Shown here: piece by piece, positions 20,580 through 33,600 of the stretch
Layout of the letters: each line of letters opens with the position of its first letter
How positions within the stretch are numbered: position 1 is the stretch's first letter
Translations under genes and position numbers: made by a program
The notes under the pieces: model-generated
Seen by the model: the letters and a program-made list of their open reading frames with translations, nothing else
The model's database searches: none
What the model was told of the DNA's origin: nothing
Assembly (NCBI GenBank): GCA_900074885.1
Contig: FJUW01000006.1
Coordinates: forward strand, 313,884-377,883
Direction of reading: 5' to 3'
Length of the DNA stretch: 64,000 bases
From: Rhynchosporium graminicola
Taxonomy: Eukaryota; Ascomycota; Leotiomycetes; Helotiales; Ploettnerulaceae

Positions 20580-23500
20580 AGTATAATTAGAAGATTATCC
20601 TTAGTAATAAATTTTTTAATATTAGTAATTATAATAGTTTATTATCCTCTAAATAATTATAATTATTTATATTATCTTCTTAAGCTTTAATCTACTAATC
20701 TAGTTTATATAGAGATCTAGGTTTACTTAAGTTAGTAGTATAGAAGTCTCTAAGCTTATACGAAGTACTTATTAAGTCGGAAGCGTTATACTAAGTTAAG
20801 TCCGGGTTATAACTTAGCTAGCTAACTTAATACTTTAGATTATCTCTTAGGAGCTATATAGCGAGTATATCTTATAACTCTTACTCTTCTTAAGTAATAA
20901 TAATCTCCGGAAGTAAGTTTAATAGCTTCTAGCTTAGTAATAGGTTATCTAAGTCCTTAAAGAGTAATTCTAAAGCGAATATATTATATATAGAAGATCT
21001 AGAGAGTAAATCTAGCTTATAAGAGTATCTGATCTTAGCTAGGACCTAGTATAGTTCTACTTAGAGGCTAGATAGCTTTTTACTTAGCTAGTAATTCTTA
21101 AGATTCCTTATAGAGAGAAATACCTTATTTTCGATTTCTTTGTCGATATTACGCTATCCGGGTTAGTTATAGCGCTTATCTTCTGCTAAGTAGCTAGTAT
21201 ATTAGCTTTTATAAACTTAATAACGGATTTAGTATATTCAGCTAAGAATTTAGTATCGATATAATTAAGCTTCTCTTATAGTATTAATATAATAAGTTAC
21301 TTCTAATCTTAGCTATTCTATAGTAATATATTATATTTAAGAGTATATAGTATTATACTAATAGAATCGTAAAGTAAAGTAACTTAAGCGCGATCTATTA
21401 TTAGTAGTAGTTCGCTCTAATTACTTTAGTAGTAATTAATAAAGAGTCTAAGGCGTTAGTTAATATACCGGTTTATAATCTCTATTTATCTATTAGTTTA
21501 TTAGTAGAAAGGGATAAAGAGCTTAACTTTAACTCTAATTATATAATAAAACTCTTACTAGAAGGATAAGATAAATTAAGCTTCTTAGTTAGATATAATT
21601 AACTTAAGTGTATATCTGAAATAATATATTTATTAGATAAATAATATCGCTATCCCGCGAGTATTAATATTATAATAGTATTATATTAATACGGAGTCTT
21701 TCCTTAAGTAATCGATAAATACTAATATCCTATTAAACCTCTAGTTATTAAGCAGGAAGTCCTTAAAATCTATAGCTAAGTATTATATAAGGTAGCTAAG
21801 TACTAGTAATAAGTAGAGGAATCCTTATTATTTCATCTACTTCAGATAAGAGTACTAATAAGGATAGTAATTATAAGTATACTATTTCATATCTAATATA
21901 AGTCCTTTCTAATAGTAATAAGTAGAAATTATTTCAGTAATCTTATAAGTATTTAGATAAGTAGAGGAAACTTAATCGTGGATTTCACTAATTAAATAAG
22001 TATATAATAGAGTATAGTATTATATATATAAACAACTATTATAAAGTAATAAGCTATTATTAATAGTATAGCTATTTCCTAATATATTCCGTTTATTAGA
22101 GAATAATACTTAGTTAAATTAGTATAGTTTCTTAATTAAATTAAAGGAGTTATATATAAGTTCCCTTTATATATTAGTTCCTAGCGATATTAGATATATA
22201 TAACTAATTTAATCGATATAATATTCCGCTAGTTCCGCGTTAATCCTAAGGTCTAGATAATCTAGAGGTAATAAAACCCGAGATCTACTATTCTATTTCT
22301 ACTATTCCTATATCCTTAGATCTTATTCCCTATAGCTAAGGATATTAGCTTTGGCGTTATCTTTATTAAGTATATATATAATTTAGAAATAGAATTCAGA
22401 TAAGAATTCTATTTATCTAGCTTACTTACTAGTCAGGACCTTAGTAGTTATAAAGTATTCTAAGGATCGATAGTCTATATATACGCCGGTATAGCGTTAT
22501 AGAGATATAAGTTTAAGTCTCTATTTCCGAAAAGACTTAATAATAATATATAATTCCTTATTATAAATCTCCTAGTTTAGTTCGTATCTATTAAAAATAT
22601 AGGAATAGAATATAATTAGATACTACTAGTTATCTTTATATAATTAAAAGATAACTCTAGCTATTATACTATTAGAAGTATCTATTTCTAGTTTAGTTTA
22701 TAGCTCTAAGTCGAAATAATATAGTTTCTATACTAATAATAACTATTGATATAACTCGTCGAAGGATCTCTTATAATTATTAGTAAGATTCTATAATACT
22801 ATAGGCCTAGTAAGTATTAAGAGAGGTTTAGTAATAAAACTAAAATTCCGAATAAATTAATAGTAGAAACTATAAAATCCTAAGAAAGATTTTATAGCTA
22901 TTACTATTTCGAAGTACTTCTAATCTATTAATAGTACTACTTTCTCAGGATCCGGCTCGATTCTATTAGTAATAATAATATATCTAAGGTATTTAGTCCG
23001 AGTAATATAGAATTCGCTTTTCTTAATATCTATTTAGAGTTTAATATCTATTAAGTATTATAATATTAATTTACTATATTTTTTATATTCCTAGAGCGTT
23101 TCTAAGTATATAAGAATATTATTTAGATAAGCTATATAGCAATTATCTAAGTAATCTAGTAATATATTATTTATATATTATTAATATATACTAAGTCTAT
23201 TATAAAGCTTAAAAGGTAACACCTTATATTTATAAGATGTGAAGCGAGTTTAGAAAGTAATATACTCCTCTAATTCAGAGTCTATATAGATATAATTAAA
23301 TACTACTCAGATATCTAGTTTAATAAAAATTACTACTTTAGATATATAAGTTAAGAGCTTATTAATTTTAAGTATAAGATATAAATCCTTTCGAGTGATC
23401 GTATTAAGCTTATAATAATTAATATAGAAGCGTAATCCTCTATTAGTCTTCTTAATAAATAATATAAGTAATACGAAAGGACTTTAGTTAGATTCGATAA

Positions 23501-26100
23501 ATCCCTTATCTAAGTTCTTTATAAAGTACTCTTTAGTTACTTATAGTTTATCTAAAGATTATTAATATAAGAGCGAATATATATTAGATAATAGTTCTTC
23601 TAGAATAATTTTATAATTATATAAGCGATATAATAGAAGAATATTAGAATCCCGCTTAGAAAAAGCTTTCTTAAGAGTATAGTACTATTCTAGTAGCTTT
23701 TTAGCTATAAGTCGTTTAGTATCAGAATCCTTAGAGGAATTACTATTTAGATAGTCTTATAAGAAGCGGTCTATCTTATAGATACTAGTAAAGAATAATT
23801 CAGAGCTTTCGTATTTTATATTAAAGTAAAAAGCTATAGTACTAATTTAGTAAATTAGAACTAATTTCTAGATCCTTAAAGATTAAAAAAAGTACTTATA
23901 ATAAAGTTTTAGTATAAGTACTTTTCTTAATAAATTCAGGGCGGAAAAGAGTTCAGATTCCTTAGCGATAAGCGGAAATAAGTTAAATAGTAAGGACGAT
24001 ATATTAATATATTATATTACTACTATTTAGAGTAATTAGTATTAGTCTAGCTAGTTTATAGCTAAGTCCCGCGCGTTAGTATCGATTTAGTAAGATCGAT
24101 TAATATTAAGTTTATAAGATAATAAAATTATAATTATCTCTTTATTATATTAAAGAATAACTAAATATTATTCCTACTATAATAGCTTATAATAGAGTAT
24201 ATCTAGCTTAACCTGAAATTATTATATTTATTTAATACTAATAATTATATCTTATTATCTTAAATCGAGGAGAATAAAAGGATAGTTATAAATACGCTTA
24301 CTATTAATAGAAAGATATAAACGTATAAAATAAGTAATATAAGTTCTAATAGATTATTAGAAACTATATATTAGAATAGAATAGAGCAGTAGTTCGATTT
24401 TAATACTAAAGGCCTCTAATAATTGTCTAATAAGAGTACGATTAATAAATAGATAGCTATTCGCTCTAGTATTAATTAAGCTATTTATAGAGACTCCTAG
24501 CTTATTTATACTAGCTATATTCAGGTATATAAATTATTTACTTCCTATTAGAGAGTTAAGATTAAGATTAGAGAGATTATACTTATATAGACCTAAGAAG
24601 GAGTTTTTACTTAAGCCTTATTATTTCCCTTTAGTATTAGTCTAGATTCGAAAAGTATATCTTCTAATACTTCCTTAGTTACTTCTTTCTCTTTCGGAAA
24701 TTCATCGATTAATTAAACCTTAAGTAAGTTAGAGTAATCTAGCTTAATATAACTAAGCTATTTATAACTATAATACCTAAAGGGTTCTCCGGTCGAAGTA
24801 CTAAGGCGTTTTAGCATAAAGGGAATACTAACTTATACCGGGGTAGAAGTATATATATATAATATAGAAGTAGTTTATTATAGGGGTAAGCTTAGGGACT
24901 AATAAGAAATAAAACTAAAAGAAGTTATAATAATAATAATAAGCTTATAGTATTATATCTAAGTAATAGCTTTCTCGGGATAGATATATTCTGAGTTATA
25001 GTAATACTTAGTATTAAAAGAAAGTAAAGATCTAACTATAGAAGCGTAATCCTTATTCTATATTAGTTTAATAATAAGAGTTAAAATATATAAGAATAAT
25101 ATAATCTTATCTTATATATAGAAGAATTACTCTTTCTTTTTAACTTTACTTTAGATAATAGCGCTTTAATATTAATTACGAAATTCAGCGAAAGTCTCGC
25201 AGGTATAACTAAGTTATTATATTTCTAAGTAATAGAAAGTATTATAGTAGTTATCTTCTTCTAACTTAGTAAGAAAGTTCTCCTCTAATAAGGAGATTAT
25301 TTTATTATTAGTCTTAAACTTATTAATAAGATACTAAAGCGTAAGATACTCTTTAGCTAATCTAGTAACTAATCCTTATACGAGAACGTATTAAGAGAAG
25401 TCCGTAGAGTAATAGTTAGTATTTATAGCTAGCTAGTCTTATATCGATACTCTCTATTAGAGGAAAGTAAGATCTAATCTATTATCTAGAGGTAAGATCT
25501 TCTTAATAAGATAAGACTTATTAAGGTATAACTCTACTAATTCAGTACTAAGAGAGAGCGATAGTTTATTAGGAATAGTATCCTCTCTCTTAGTACTATA
25601 TATCAGAATAGAGTTTATTAGCTTATTAAACTCCAGAATACGCGGAGATTATAGTACTAGTTCTAGTAAGAGAGTCGAAGATAAGCGAGAGACTCTTATA
25701 AGGAACTTATCTTATATAGAGATTAGTTTATCTATAGTATTTTCTAAAGAGTTATTCTTTTCCTTCTAATCTGCTAATTATTATAAAAAGGAATAGATTA
25801 GGTTCGAGTTATCTATAGTAATAAGAGTACTTAGCGATTATATTCCTAATAAATTTCGCTTTTATTTTCCTCTCTCTCTTAGTTAGTACTTCCTTAATAA
25901 AGTATTAATATTCTCTAGTATAAGAGATATTTAAAGTAAAAAAGGATATAATAGATTAAGTTTATAGGTAGAGCAAGAGGAATCGTATTAAGTTCCCTTA
26001 GAACTAGAGGAGTCTCTAGTTTATTAGTTAGAAGCTATAATAATAGCTTAAAAAAAAGTATATTAGAACTATTTCAGTAGCGATATATAAAAGTTAAAGT
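20580..26100 (-). pseudogene. B2 gag-pol remnant
   Basis: On the minus strand the Gag zinc knuckle at 24734-24775 reads YYSYK-stop-LSYIKLDY, a CX2CX4HX4C motif with all ligands changed to Tyr. The RT block has residues like YINNILLDYL then AYLNNILIY (YLDD changed to YLNN). Its homologues are YLDN at 43361-43372 (B3), 54384-54395 (B4) and 33511-33522 (C). RNase H and integrase follow leftward. The C-terminal tail reads like KLRDFYTTNLSKP and ends near 20580, where it meets the opposite-strand ORF tail to tail. It is densely interrupted by RIP-type stops. Confidence 0.85.
24734..24775 (-). other. B2 Gag zinc knuckle, all ligands mutated to Tyr
   Basis: Three Cys and one His positions of CX2CX4HX4C are all Tyr. 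The copy in C (about 31850-31900) is similar but has Asn at the His position. Confidence 0.7.
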
Positions 26101-26348
26101 TCCGAGGTATTTATTATATTTTCTTTAAAATCTATCTATAATTCCTTTATACTAAGGGGGTTATTAAAGGAGCGTTAGTAAAGACCTCCTCTATTATACT
26201 ATTTATAATAAGCTGAATTAAACCCTGATTTATAGCTATCTAAGAGATCTCTAGTATCTTAGCTATATATAAGTAGTTATCGAATAACTAACTTAGTAAT
26301 AAGATATTATAATAAGCTATCTCTAGCGGTATTAATCTTTTTATTTAA

Positions 26349-26616
26349 TATAATAATATAAGACTCGAGGCGGTATATAAGTAAGAATAAAATAAGTAGA
26401 GAAGCTAAGAGCGATCTTATATAATCTACTACTAAGGAAATAAAAAGATAAAGAAAGAAGAAGAAGAGAGATAGAGTATAAGGCACCTTATATATATGTA
26501 CTAGTACTAGTCTGATATTATACCGAGTCAGATACTAGTTATACCGGATATCTATGAACTTGGGCCCTAGTATCTATCCTTCTTCTCATATGATATTCAG
26601 GTGAGCTATCGTTACA
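26349..26616 (-). repeat. B2 right (5') LTR
   Basis: This LTR is 268 bp and ends with the less mutated terminus cgttaca before the gatac duplication. Confidence 0.93.
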
Positions 26617-26621
26617 GATAC

Positions 26622-28615
26622 TAAACTATTCCGTATATTATTTATCTGCGATCGAGCAGGTAAGTATAATATAAGGCTAGCTAATATATACCCCTCTAAG
26701 AGACGACTAAATACTAGCTCTAAGAAGTGTGATTATAAGATAAGGCTTACCTTAGCAAAAGATCGAGTCTCCGGCTAGTAGGAAGTTAAGGTATTAGAAG
26801 CTATATATAATTATATAGCTTCTGCAGACTTTATAGCTTATCTAGTATATAGAATTACTTCTATTTCAGTAGAAGTACGTGCTTTAATTAGCTCTCTAGC
26901 TAAGTTAAGCCTGCCGAATGCTCAAATTCTATTAACTCTCTCTATATGAAGAAGGCTCTAGTACCTCTCTAGTTTCCAAAGATATTTCTAATCTAGTATA
27001 AATAGAGCGTAAAAGGGAGCTAGATGGAAAGATACTAATTTAATAGCTTAAAAAGGTATATATATATCTAAAGTTATTTAACTTAAGTACTTACTTACTT
27101 ATTTAGGAGCTTTAAAAATATAACTTCTCCCCTTAATATTATCCTTAAATTAGCCTCTTATAGCGATTATTCTTTATCTACCCGATCTCCCTCTAGCTAT
27201 AGAAGCAGTATTCAGACGTATTACTCCTCGATATTATATATAAAACGAATCGATTTAATATACCTTTATTAAATATATATAGTATTATAAGTAATAATAT
27301 AGTTATTTAGCTTAGATTGGTGTTTTTATTAAGGTAGACTAAAAGAGATTATACTTAGGCGCTAATATAACTAAAAGATCTGATATCTTAATATATGACT
27401 AAGAGCTAATTTCTATTATAATAGATAGGGAACTAACTCTAATTAAGTATATTAAAGTATTCTTTCTATCTGCTCGCTACCTGCTCTGCTGATAGTATAT
27501 TAATATGAATATACTTATAAAAACTAAGAAGTACTTCCCCGGCTTAATTAAGGATACTACTAGAAACTGGATATAACACCCCTTCTTTTAAATATTCTTA
27601 AGCTCCTGGAATACGCTACTTGCTAGTACTACAGAGGAGACGTTCGATACTAATCTCCTAGAATTTCGTTTCTAGTTTCCAGTAGATACTATAAGCTACT
27701 ACGAGAGTAGTATATAGCTACTTTAGAAGAAGAAACTTATAGCCTTCTAGGTAAACTAATTATACTACTTTAGAATTATAGTTACTAGTCTAACTAAAGG
27801 TTACTATACTACTCTAAAGCTATATTTATAGTATAGATATGCAGATCTTAGAGGTGTATTCCTTAAATTATAGCTCTTTTAGATAGCTTAGCACGCCGGA
27901 ATTACTTCGACTATTATATAGTAGTAATTACGGCCTCGATATAATATAAATATATCTACTTTAGCTATAATTCTTCTATATATTTATACCCGGGCTCTCC
28001 AGAAAATCGTATAAGAAACTAGTAAGCTCCTCTCTAAAGGAACCCTAGTAAATAGCTATATATATACTATATAGTAAGCCTTTAGTCTATCTTGCTTTTA
28101 TACCCTCTGGAAACGATAATAAGAAGGTAATAGCGTCCTTCTAAGTGATATTTATTACTACTAGTATTATAATAGGCCTGATTCAGTGTACTCTGCTCCC
28201 CCGGTACCTCTCGCTCTCTTAAATCTATTAAAGGTCAAAAGTAAAGGTAGACTAAAAGGTATACTTAGAGGAGGTAGAATAGCACTTTCAAATACTCGCC
28301 GCGACTTCTTATTCTTTGAACTACTTTCAAGCTCTGCCTCTATATCACTTAGCTAGTATTTTATAGTATAAAATAGCGTATTATTAACTAGTATAGCGAT
28401 ATAAAGGCTTAAGGATAGATATCTAGATAGCTATAAACCCGGTATATAGAGGGAGAGGGAGTATATATATAGTATAATATTAATCTATTGTTCAGATTAT
28501 ATAATAGATACTACTATAGCTAGTGAAGCTATGATTCAAAGGGATATAATAGGGAGTATTAAGATATATACTCAGGATACGGAGTTTAAAGAAGATTTAG
28601 ATGAATTAGTATAAT
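26622..28615 (+). pseudogene. MULE transposase, main part
   Basis: The frame resumes with the second half of the FAR1-like region (CDRAGKYN, then KKCDYKIRL). The first catalytic Asp is at 27230 in a block reading DIIYKTNRFNIPLLN, the RIPed form of the MULE signature D-T-KTN-F-MPLL. The second catalytic Asp is in DRELTLI at 27424, followed by LLC then INMNI. A one-base frameshift lies between the two. The C-terminal part has a Gly/Arg-rich stretch (about 28240) and ends with EFKEDLDELV near 28610. The transposase would cut and paste the element through its 51-bp TIRs. It is inactive because of RIP stops, the frameshift and the B2 insertion. Confidence 0.85.
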
Positions 28616-28696
28616 TAAGCCCTGAATACACTATATATAGTTATGCATATAAATCTCAGTAGTAATAAATGCACCTTACACTTTAGGCTCGCTTAA

Positions 28697-28747
28697 TTAG
28701 CGTATGGCCATTTAGCTATTCACGTATAGCTATTTAGCTGTGGCCTA
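28697..28747 (-). repeat. MULE1 right terminal inverted repeat
   Basis: This is the inverted partner of 18466-18516. The same terminus is found at the MULE2 end (about 681-698). Confidence 0.85.
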
Positions 28748-29030
28748 AAAATATATATTTCAGATATTTTAATAGCTTTTCTTTTTATTATCTAATAATA
28801 ACTTTTTCTATTATTATACTAGAATAAAAATAAAAACTTTTTTTAGAGTCCTTTAAGTAAGATCTATAGGATATATTAGATAGATTTTAAAAATAATAAT
28901 ATTTTAATATTAGTATTTTGAAGCTCTAAATACTAAGCGACTAAAAATATCATTGGTTTAATATTAATTATACTTAATAAAACTATAACTTTAACTACTA
29001 CTAGTAGTATTAGATCTTATTACTACTATT
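28748..29030. other. AT-rich segment, nothing recognised
   Basis: This segment is almost only A and T, with no repeats matching the other elements. It could be the 5' leader of the gag-like ORF that starts at 29031. Confidence 0.4.
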
Positions 29031-29999
29031 ATGCCTCCCTCGAAGCATAATAGAAGTATTACTCTTACTAAATCATCTCTCGGATCGTCTATTCAGCTAA
29101 TTATAAAGCGCTCTTATTTAAAAACATCTGAATCTTCGACTTCTTTACCTGTACTTTTATACCCTACGAGATTTACTATTACCTCTATATCTACTGCTTT
29201 TAATAATAATTAAGTCGACGAATCAGAATCCGAGAATAACGAGATAAAAGCTAGTACTATAGTAATTATCGAATCAAATAGCAAGAAAGAGAGTAAGAGT
29301 AAAGAATTAGATAATATTACTTAAGCGAATAAGTATTTAGATTAAGATCTTATAGAGCTAAACCTAGATAAGCTAGATAAGAAGGAGACTAATAAATTAG
29401 ATATTAAGAAGGACCTAAGCGAAAAGTTTAAAACCTCTCGTTAGTTAATAATCGATTTAAAACGTGATTTAAGTCTATCTTCTAAAGAAGTTAATATTAT
29501 ATTAACTCTTCGTAAGTTATTTATATTCCTTTTAATAAAGCCTTTATTAAAACTATATAAGAGGGCTATATATCATAACGTATATTATAAGTATCGGAAA
29601 GTTAAAATATACTTAAGAATATCTATAAGCTTAAAAATAACAATTAAGTATTAAATAAGAAGGCTTAAAACCCTTATATTTACTTCATTAACTACTTAAA
29701 TAAGTATTAGCTCTTTCTTTATATTAATATCTTCTTCTTTTACTCTTAAGTTAGTACTTCTTCTTTTATATAACTTAGATAATATTTTTATTAACGAATT
29801 AAGTAATAAGTCAAGCGACGAAGAGTTCAATTAAATAATCGAAGAAGAGCTATAAGCTAAAGATAAGTCTATTGAATTAGATAATTTAAACGATATCGAG
29901 TTTATCGATAGTAGACGAAGCGAGCTCTTACTAGACTCGCTTATCAGAGACTTAATTACTTTAGAGTAAAATACTATATTAAGAATCTATTAAGAAGTA
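29031..29999 (+). pseudogene. Gag-like Ser/Thr-rich ORF, RIP-inactivated, cut by C
   Basis: This starts at an intact ATG (MPPSKHNRS) and stays in one frame for about 320 codons with only TAA/TAG interruptions, up to the point where element C inserted (duplication aagta at 29995-29999). Composition is Ser/Thr/Lys/Glu-rich with acidic blocks (DESESENNE, SDEEFN-IIEEEL). Reverting CpA-type changes would make the middle Pro/Thr/His-rich and disordered. The MPP start and the composition resemble Gag N-termini of fungal retroelements, but no knuckle or protease is visible. It may equally be a decayed hypothetical host gene. Its continuation is lost. Confidence 0.45.
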
Positions 30000-30276
30000 T
30001 GTGACGACAGCTTACCTGAATGTCACATGAGGAGAAGGACAGATACCGGGGCCCAAGTCCATAAGTATTATAGGCATCCCGATATAACTATTATCCGACT
30101 CGATATAATATCGGACTAGTACTAGTATATATATATAAGGTGCCTTATACTTTATATCTCTTCTCTTTCTTCCTTATCTTCTTATTTCCTTAGTAATAGA
30201 TTATATAAGATCACTCTTAGCTTTCCTACTTATTTTATCTTTACTTATATACTACTTTAAGTCTTATATTATTATA
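30000..30276 (+). repeat. C 5' LTR
   Basis: This LTR is 277 bp, tgtgacgacag...attattata, the reverse complement of the family-B LTRs. The outer end retains the canonical TG and is barely RIPed, while the inner two thirds are heavily RIPed. Confidence 0.9.
30121..30140 (+). promoter_or_regulatory. Putative TATA box in the family-B LTR
   Basis: A tatatatatataagg run lies mid-LTR and is preserved in all family-B and H LTRs. It is followed by a long pyrimidine-rich tract, as expected for the U3/R promoter of an LTR element. RIP raises TA content, so chance is possible. Confidence 0.35.
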
Positions 30277-30699
30277 TTAAATAAGAAGATTAGGATAGCC
30301 GGAGATAGCTTAATATACTATCTTATCTATTAAGTTAGTTATTCGATAACTACTTATATATAGCTAAGATTCTAGAGATCTCTTAGATAATAATAAATTA
30401 GGGTTTAATTTAGCTTATTATAAATTATATAATAGAGGAAGTCTTCGCTAACGCTTCTTTAATAACCTTCTTAGTATAAAGGAAATATAGATAGATTTTA
30501 AAGAAATATAATAATACCTCAGAACTTTAACTTTTATATATCGCTACTAAAATAGTTCTAATATACCTTTTTTTAAGCTATTATTATAGCTTCTAACTAA
30601 TAAACTAGAGACTCCTCTAGTTCTAAGGGAACTTAATACGATTCCTCCTGCTCTACTTATAAACTTAATCTATTATATCTTTTTTTACTTTAAATATCT

Positions 30700-33600
30700 C
30701 TTATACTAGAGAATATTAATACCTTATTAAGGAAGTACTAACTAAAAAAGAAAGGAAAATAAAAGCGAAACTTACTAAGAATATAATCGCTAAGTATTTC
30801 TATTTCTATAGATAACTCGAATCTGATCTATTCCCTTCTATAATAACTAGTAAACTAAAAGGAAAAGAATAACTATCTAGAAGATACTATAAATAAACTA
30901 ATCTCTGTATAAGATAAGTTCCTTATAAGGGTCCCTTACTTATCTTCGACTCTCTTACTAGAGCTACTACTATAATCTCTATATATTCTGGAGTTTAATA
31001 AGCTAGTAAACTCTATTCTAATATATATTATTAAAAGAGAAAATACTATTTCTAATAAACTATTACTCTCTTCTAGTACTAAATCGATAAAGTTACGCCT
31101 TAAGAAGTCTTATCTTATTAAGAAGATCCTATCTTTAGATAATAGATCGAATCTTATCTTCCTCTAGTAAAGAGTATTAATATAAGACTAGTTAGCTATA
31201 AATACTAATTACTACTCTACGGACCTCTCTTAGCGCATTCTCGTATAAGAACTAGTTACTAGATTAGCTAATAAGTACTTTATACTTTAGTATCTTACTA
31301 ATAGGTTTAAAACTAGTAATAAAATAATCTTCTTATTAAAAGAGAACTTTCTTATTAGTTTAGAGGAAGATAATTATTATAATATCTTTTATTACTTAGA
31401 AAAATAATAACTTAGTTATACTCGCGAGACTTTCGCTAAGTTTCGTAGCTAATTTTAAAGTACTATTATCTAACGTAAAGTTAAGAAGAAGAAGTAGTTC
31501 TTTTATATATAAGATAAAATTATATTATCTTTATATATTTTAACTCTTATTATTAAACTAATATAGAATAAGGATTACGCTTTTATAGTTAAGTTATTAC
31601 TTTCTTTTAATACTAAGCTTTATTATAACTCGGAATATACTTATCCTAAGAAAACTATTACTTAGATATAATACTATAAGCTTATTATTACTATTATAAC
31701 TTCTTCTAGTTCTACTTCTTACTAGTCTTTAAGCTTAGCTCCTTGATAAACTACTCTTATATTATATATATATATACTTTTACTCTAGTATAAGCTAGTA
31801 CTCTTACTACGCTAAAACGCTGTTTTATCTTAACTAGAGATACCTTTAAGTATTATAGTTATAGATAGCTTAGTAATATTAAGCTAGACTTTCTTAACTC
31901 GCCTAAAGTATAATTAATTAACGAATTCCTAGAAGAAGAAAAAGTAATCGAAAAAGTAATAGAAGATATATCTTTCGAAACTAGACTAATATAAGAGGGA
32001 AATAATAAAGCTTAAGTAAAAACTCTTTCCTAAGTTTATATAAGTATAACTTCTCTAATCTTAACTTTAACTCTCTAATAAGAGATAAGTAGTTTATATA
32101 CTTAACTATAGTTAATATAAATAAGCTAAGAGTCTCTATAAATAGCTTAATTAATACTAGAGTAAATAGATATCTATTTATTAATTATACTCTTACTAGA
32201 TAGCTATTAGAGGCTCTTAGTATTAAAATCGAGCTATTATCTTATTTTATTCTAATATATAATATCTAATAGTTTATTAGAACTTATATTATTTATTTTA
32301 TATATTTATATTTTTCTATTAATAGTAAGCGTAATTATAATTAATCTTTTATTCTTCTAGATTTAGAATAATAAGATATAATTATTAATATTAAATAGAT
32401 ATAATAAGTTTAAGTTAATCTCGATACGCTCTATTATAAGCGACTATAGCTAGAACGCTATCTAGCTACCCTTTAATATATTAAGAAGATAATTATAACT
32501 CTATTATCTTATAAACTTAGTATTAATTAATCTTATTAAATCGATACTAATACGCGGAACTTAGCTATAAACTAATTGAAATAATACTAATTACTCTAAA
32601 TAGTAAAAATATAATATATTATTATATTATTCTTATTATTTAATATATTTCCGCTTATTTCCGCTTATTACTAAGGAATCTGAACTTTTTCTACTCTGAA
32701 ATTATCGAGAAAAGTACTTATATTAAATCTTCATTATAAGTATATCTCTTAATCTTTAAAGATCTAGAAACTAATTCTGATTTACTAAATTAATACTATA
32801 GCTTTTTACTTTAATATAAAACGCGAAAGCTCTAAATTATTCTTTACTAGTATCTATAAGATAGATTATATCTTATAAGATTATCTAAATAATAACTCCC
32901 CTAAGGATCTTAATACTAAACGACTTATAGCTAAAAAAAAAACTATTAGAATAGTATTATACTTTTAAAAAAGCTTTTTCTAAGCGGGATTTAAATATTC
33001 TTCTATTATATTACTTATATAATTATAAAATTATTCTAGAAGAATTATTACTTAATATATATTTACTCTTATATTAGTAGTTTATAAAAGAACTATAAGT
33101 AACTAAAGAGTATCTTATAGAGAACTTAGATAAGCGGATTTATTAAATCTAGCTAAAGTCCTTTCGTATTACTTATATTATTTATTAAAAAAGCTAATAG
33201 AAGCTTATACTTCTATATTAACTATTATAAGCTTAATATAATTACTTAAAAGGATTTATATCTAATATCTAAGATTAACGAATTCTTAACTTATATATAT
33301 AAAGCTATAGTTTTTACGAAACTAGATATCCGAGTAGTATTTAACTATATCTATATAGACTTTAAATCAGAAGAGTATACTACTTTCCGAATTCGCTTCG
33401 AATCTTATAAATATAAGATACTACTTTTTAAGCTTTATAATAGACTTAGTATATACTAATAATATATAAATAATATACTACTAGACTATTTAGACGATTT
33501 CTATATAGCTTATCTAGATAATATTCTTATATACTTAGAAACGCTCTAAGAGTATAAAGAATATATTAAATTAGTACTATAATACTTAATAGATATTAGA

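Larger units (their letters stand above)
18834..26616 (-). mobile_element. B2: full-length family-B Ty3/Gypsy element inside the MULE
   Basis: This element is 7,783 bp with LTRs 18834-19102 (269 bp) and 26349-26616 (268 bp) and target duplication gatac at 18829-18833 and 26617-26621. A ten-C run at 19106-19115 is the complement of the polypurine tract, so the element reads leftward. From the right: 5' LTR, long 5' leader, gag with CCHC (24734-24775), RT (YLNN at 23118-23129), RNase H, integrase, a C-terminal tail to about 20580, then a ~1.4-kb interval filled by an opposite-strand ORF. I see no chromodomain in this family. Confidence 0.93.
18466..28747 (+). mobile_element. MULE1: Mutator-like DNA transposon, split by B2
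   Basis: It is bounded by 51-bp terminal inverted repeats (18466-18516 and 28697-28747) that differ only at a few RIP-type positions. After removing B2 (18834-26616 plus one copy of gatac) the element is about 2.5 kb and encodes one transposase. No clear 9-bp target duplication is visible. The sequence retains many CpA/TpG sites, so it is much less RIPed than the LTR elements around it. Confidence 0.85.

Noticed and set aside
18457..28756. A 9-bp target duplication around the MULE
   Set aside because: The flanks (taataaaaa and aaaatatat) do not match, and RIP cannot interconvert A and T. The AT-rich context makes any short match unreliable.
30001..30060. Restriction-like or phage attachment site at the start of C
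   Set aside because: The GC-richer 60 bp are simply the less mutated outer end of a family-B LTR.
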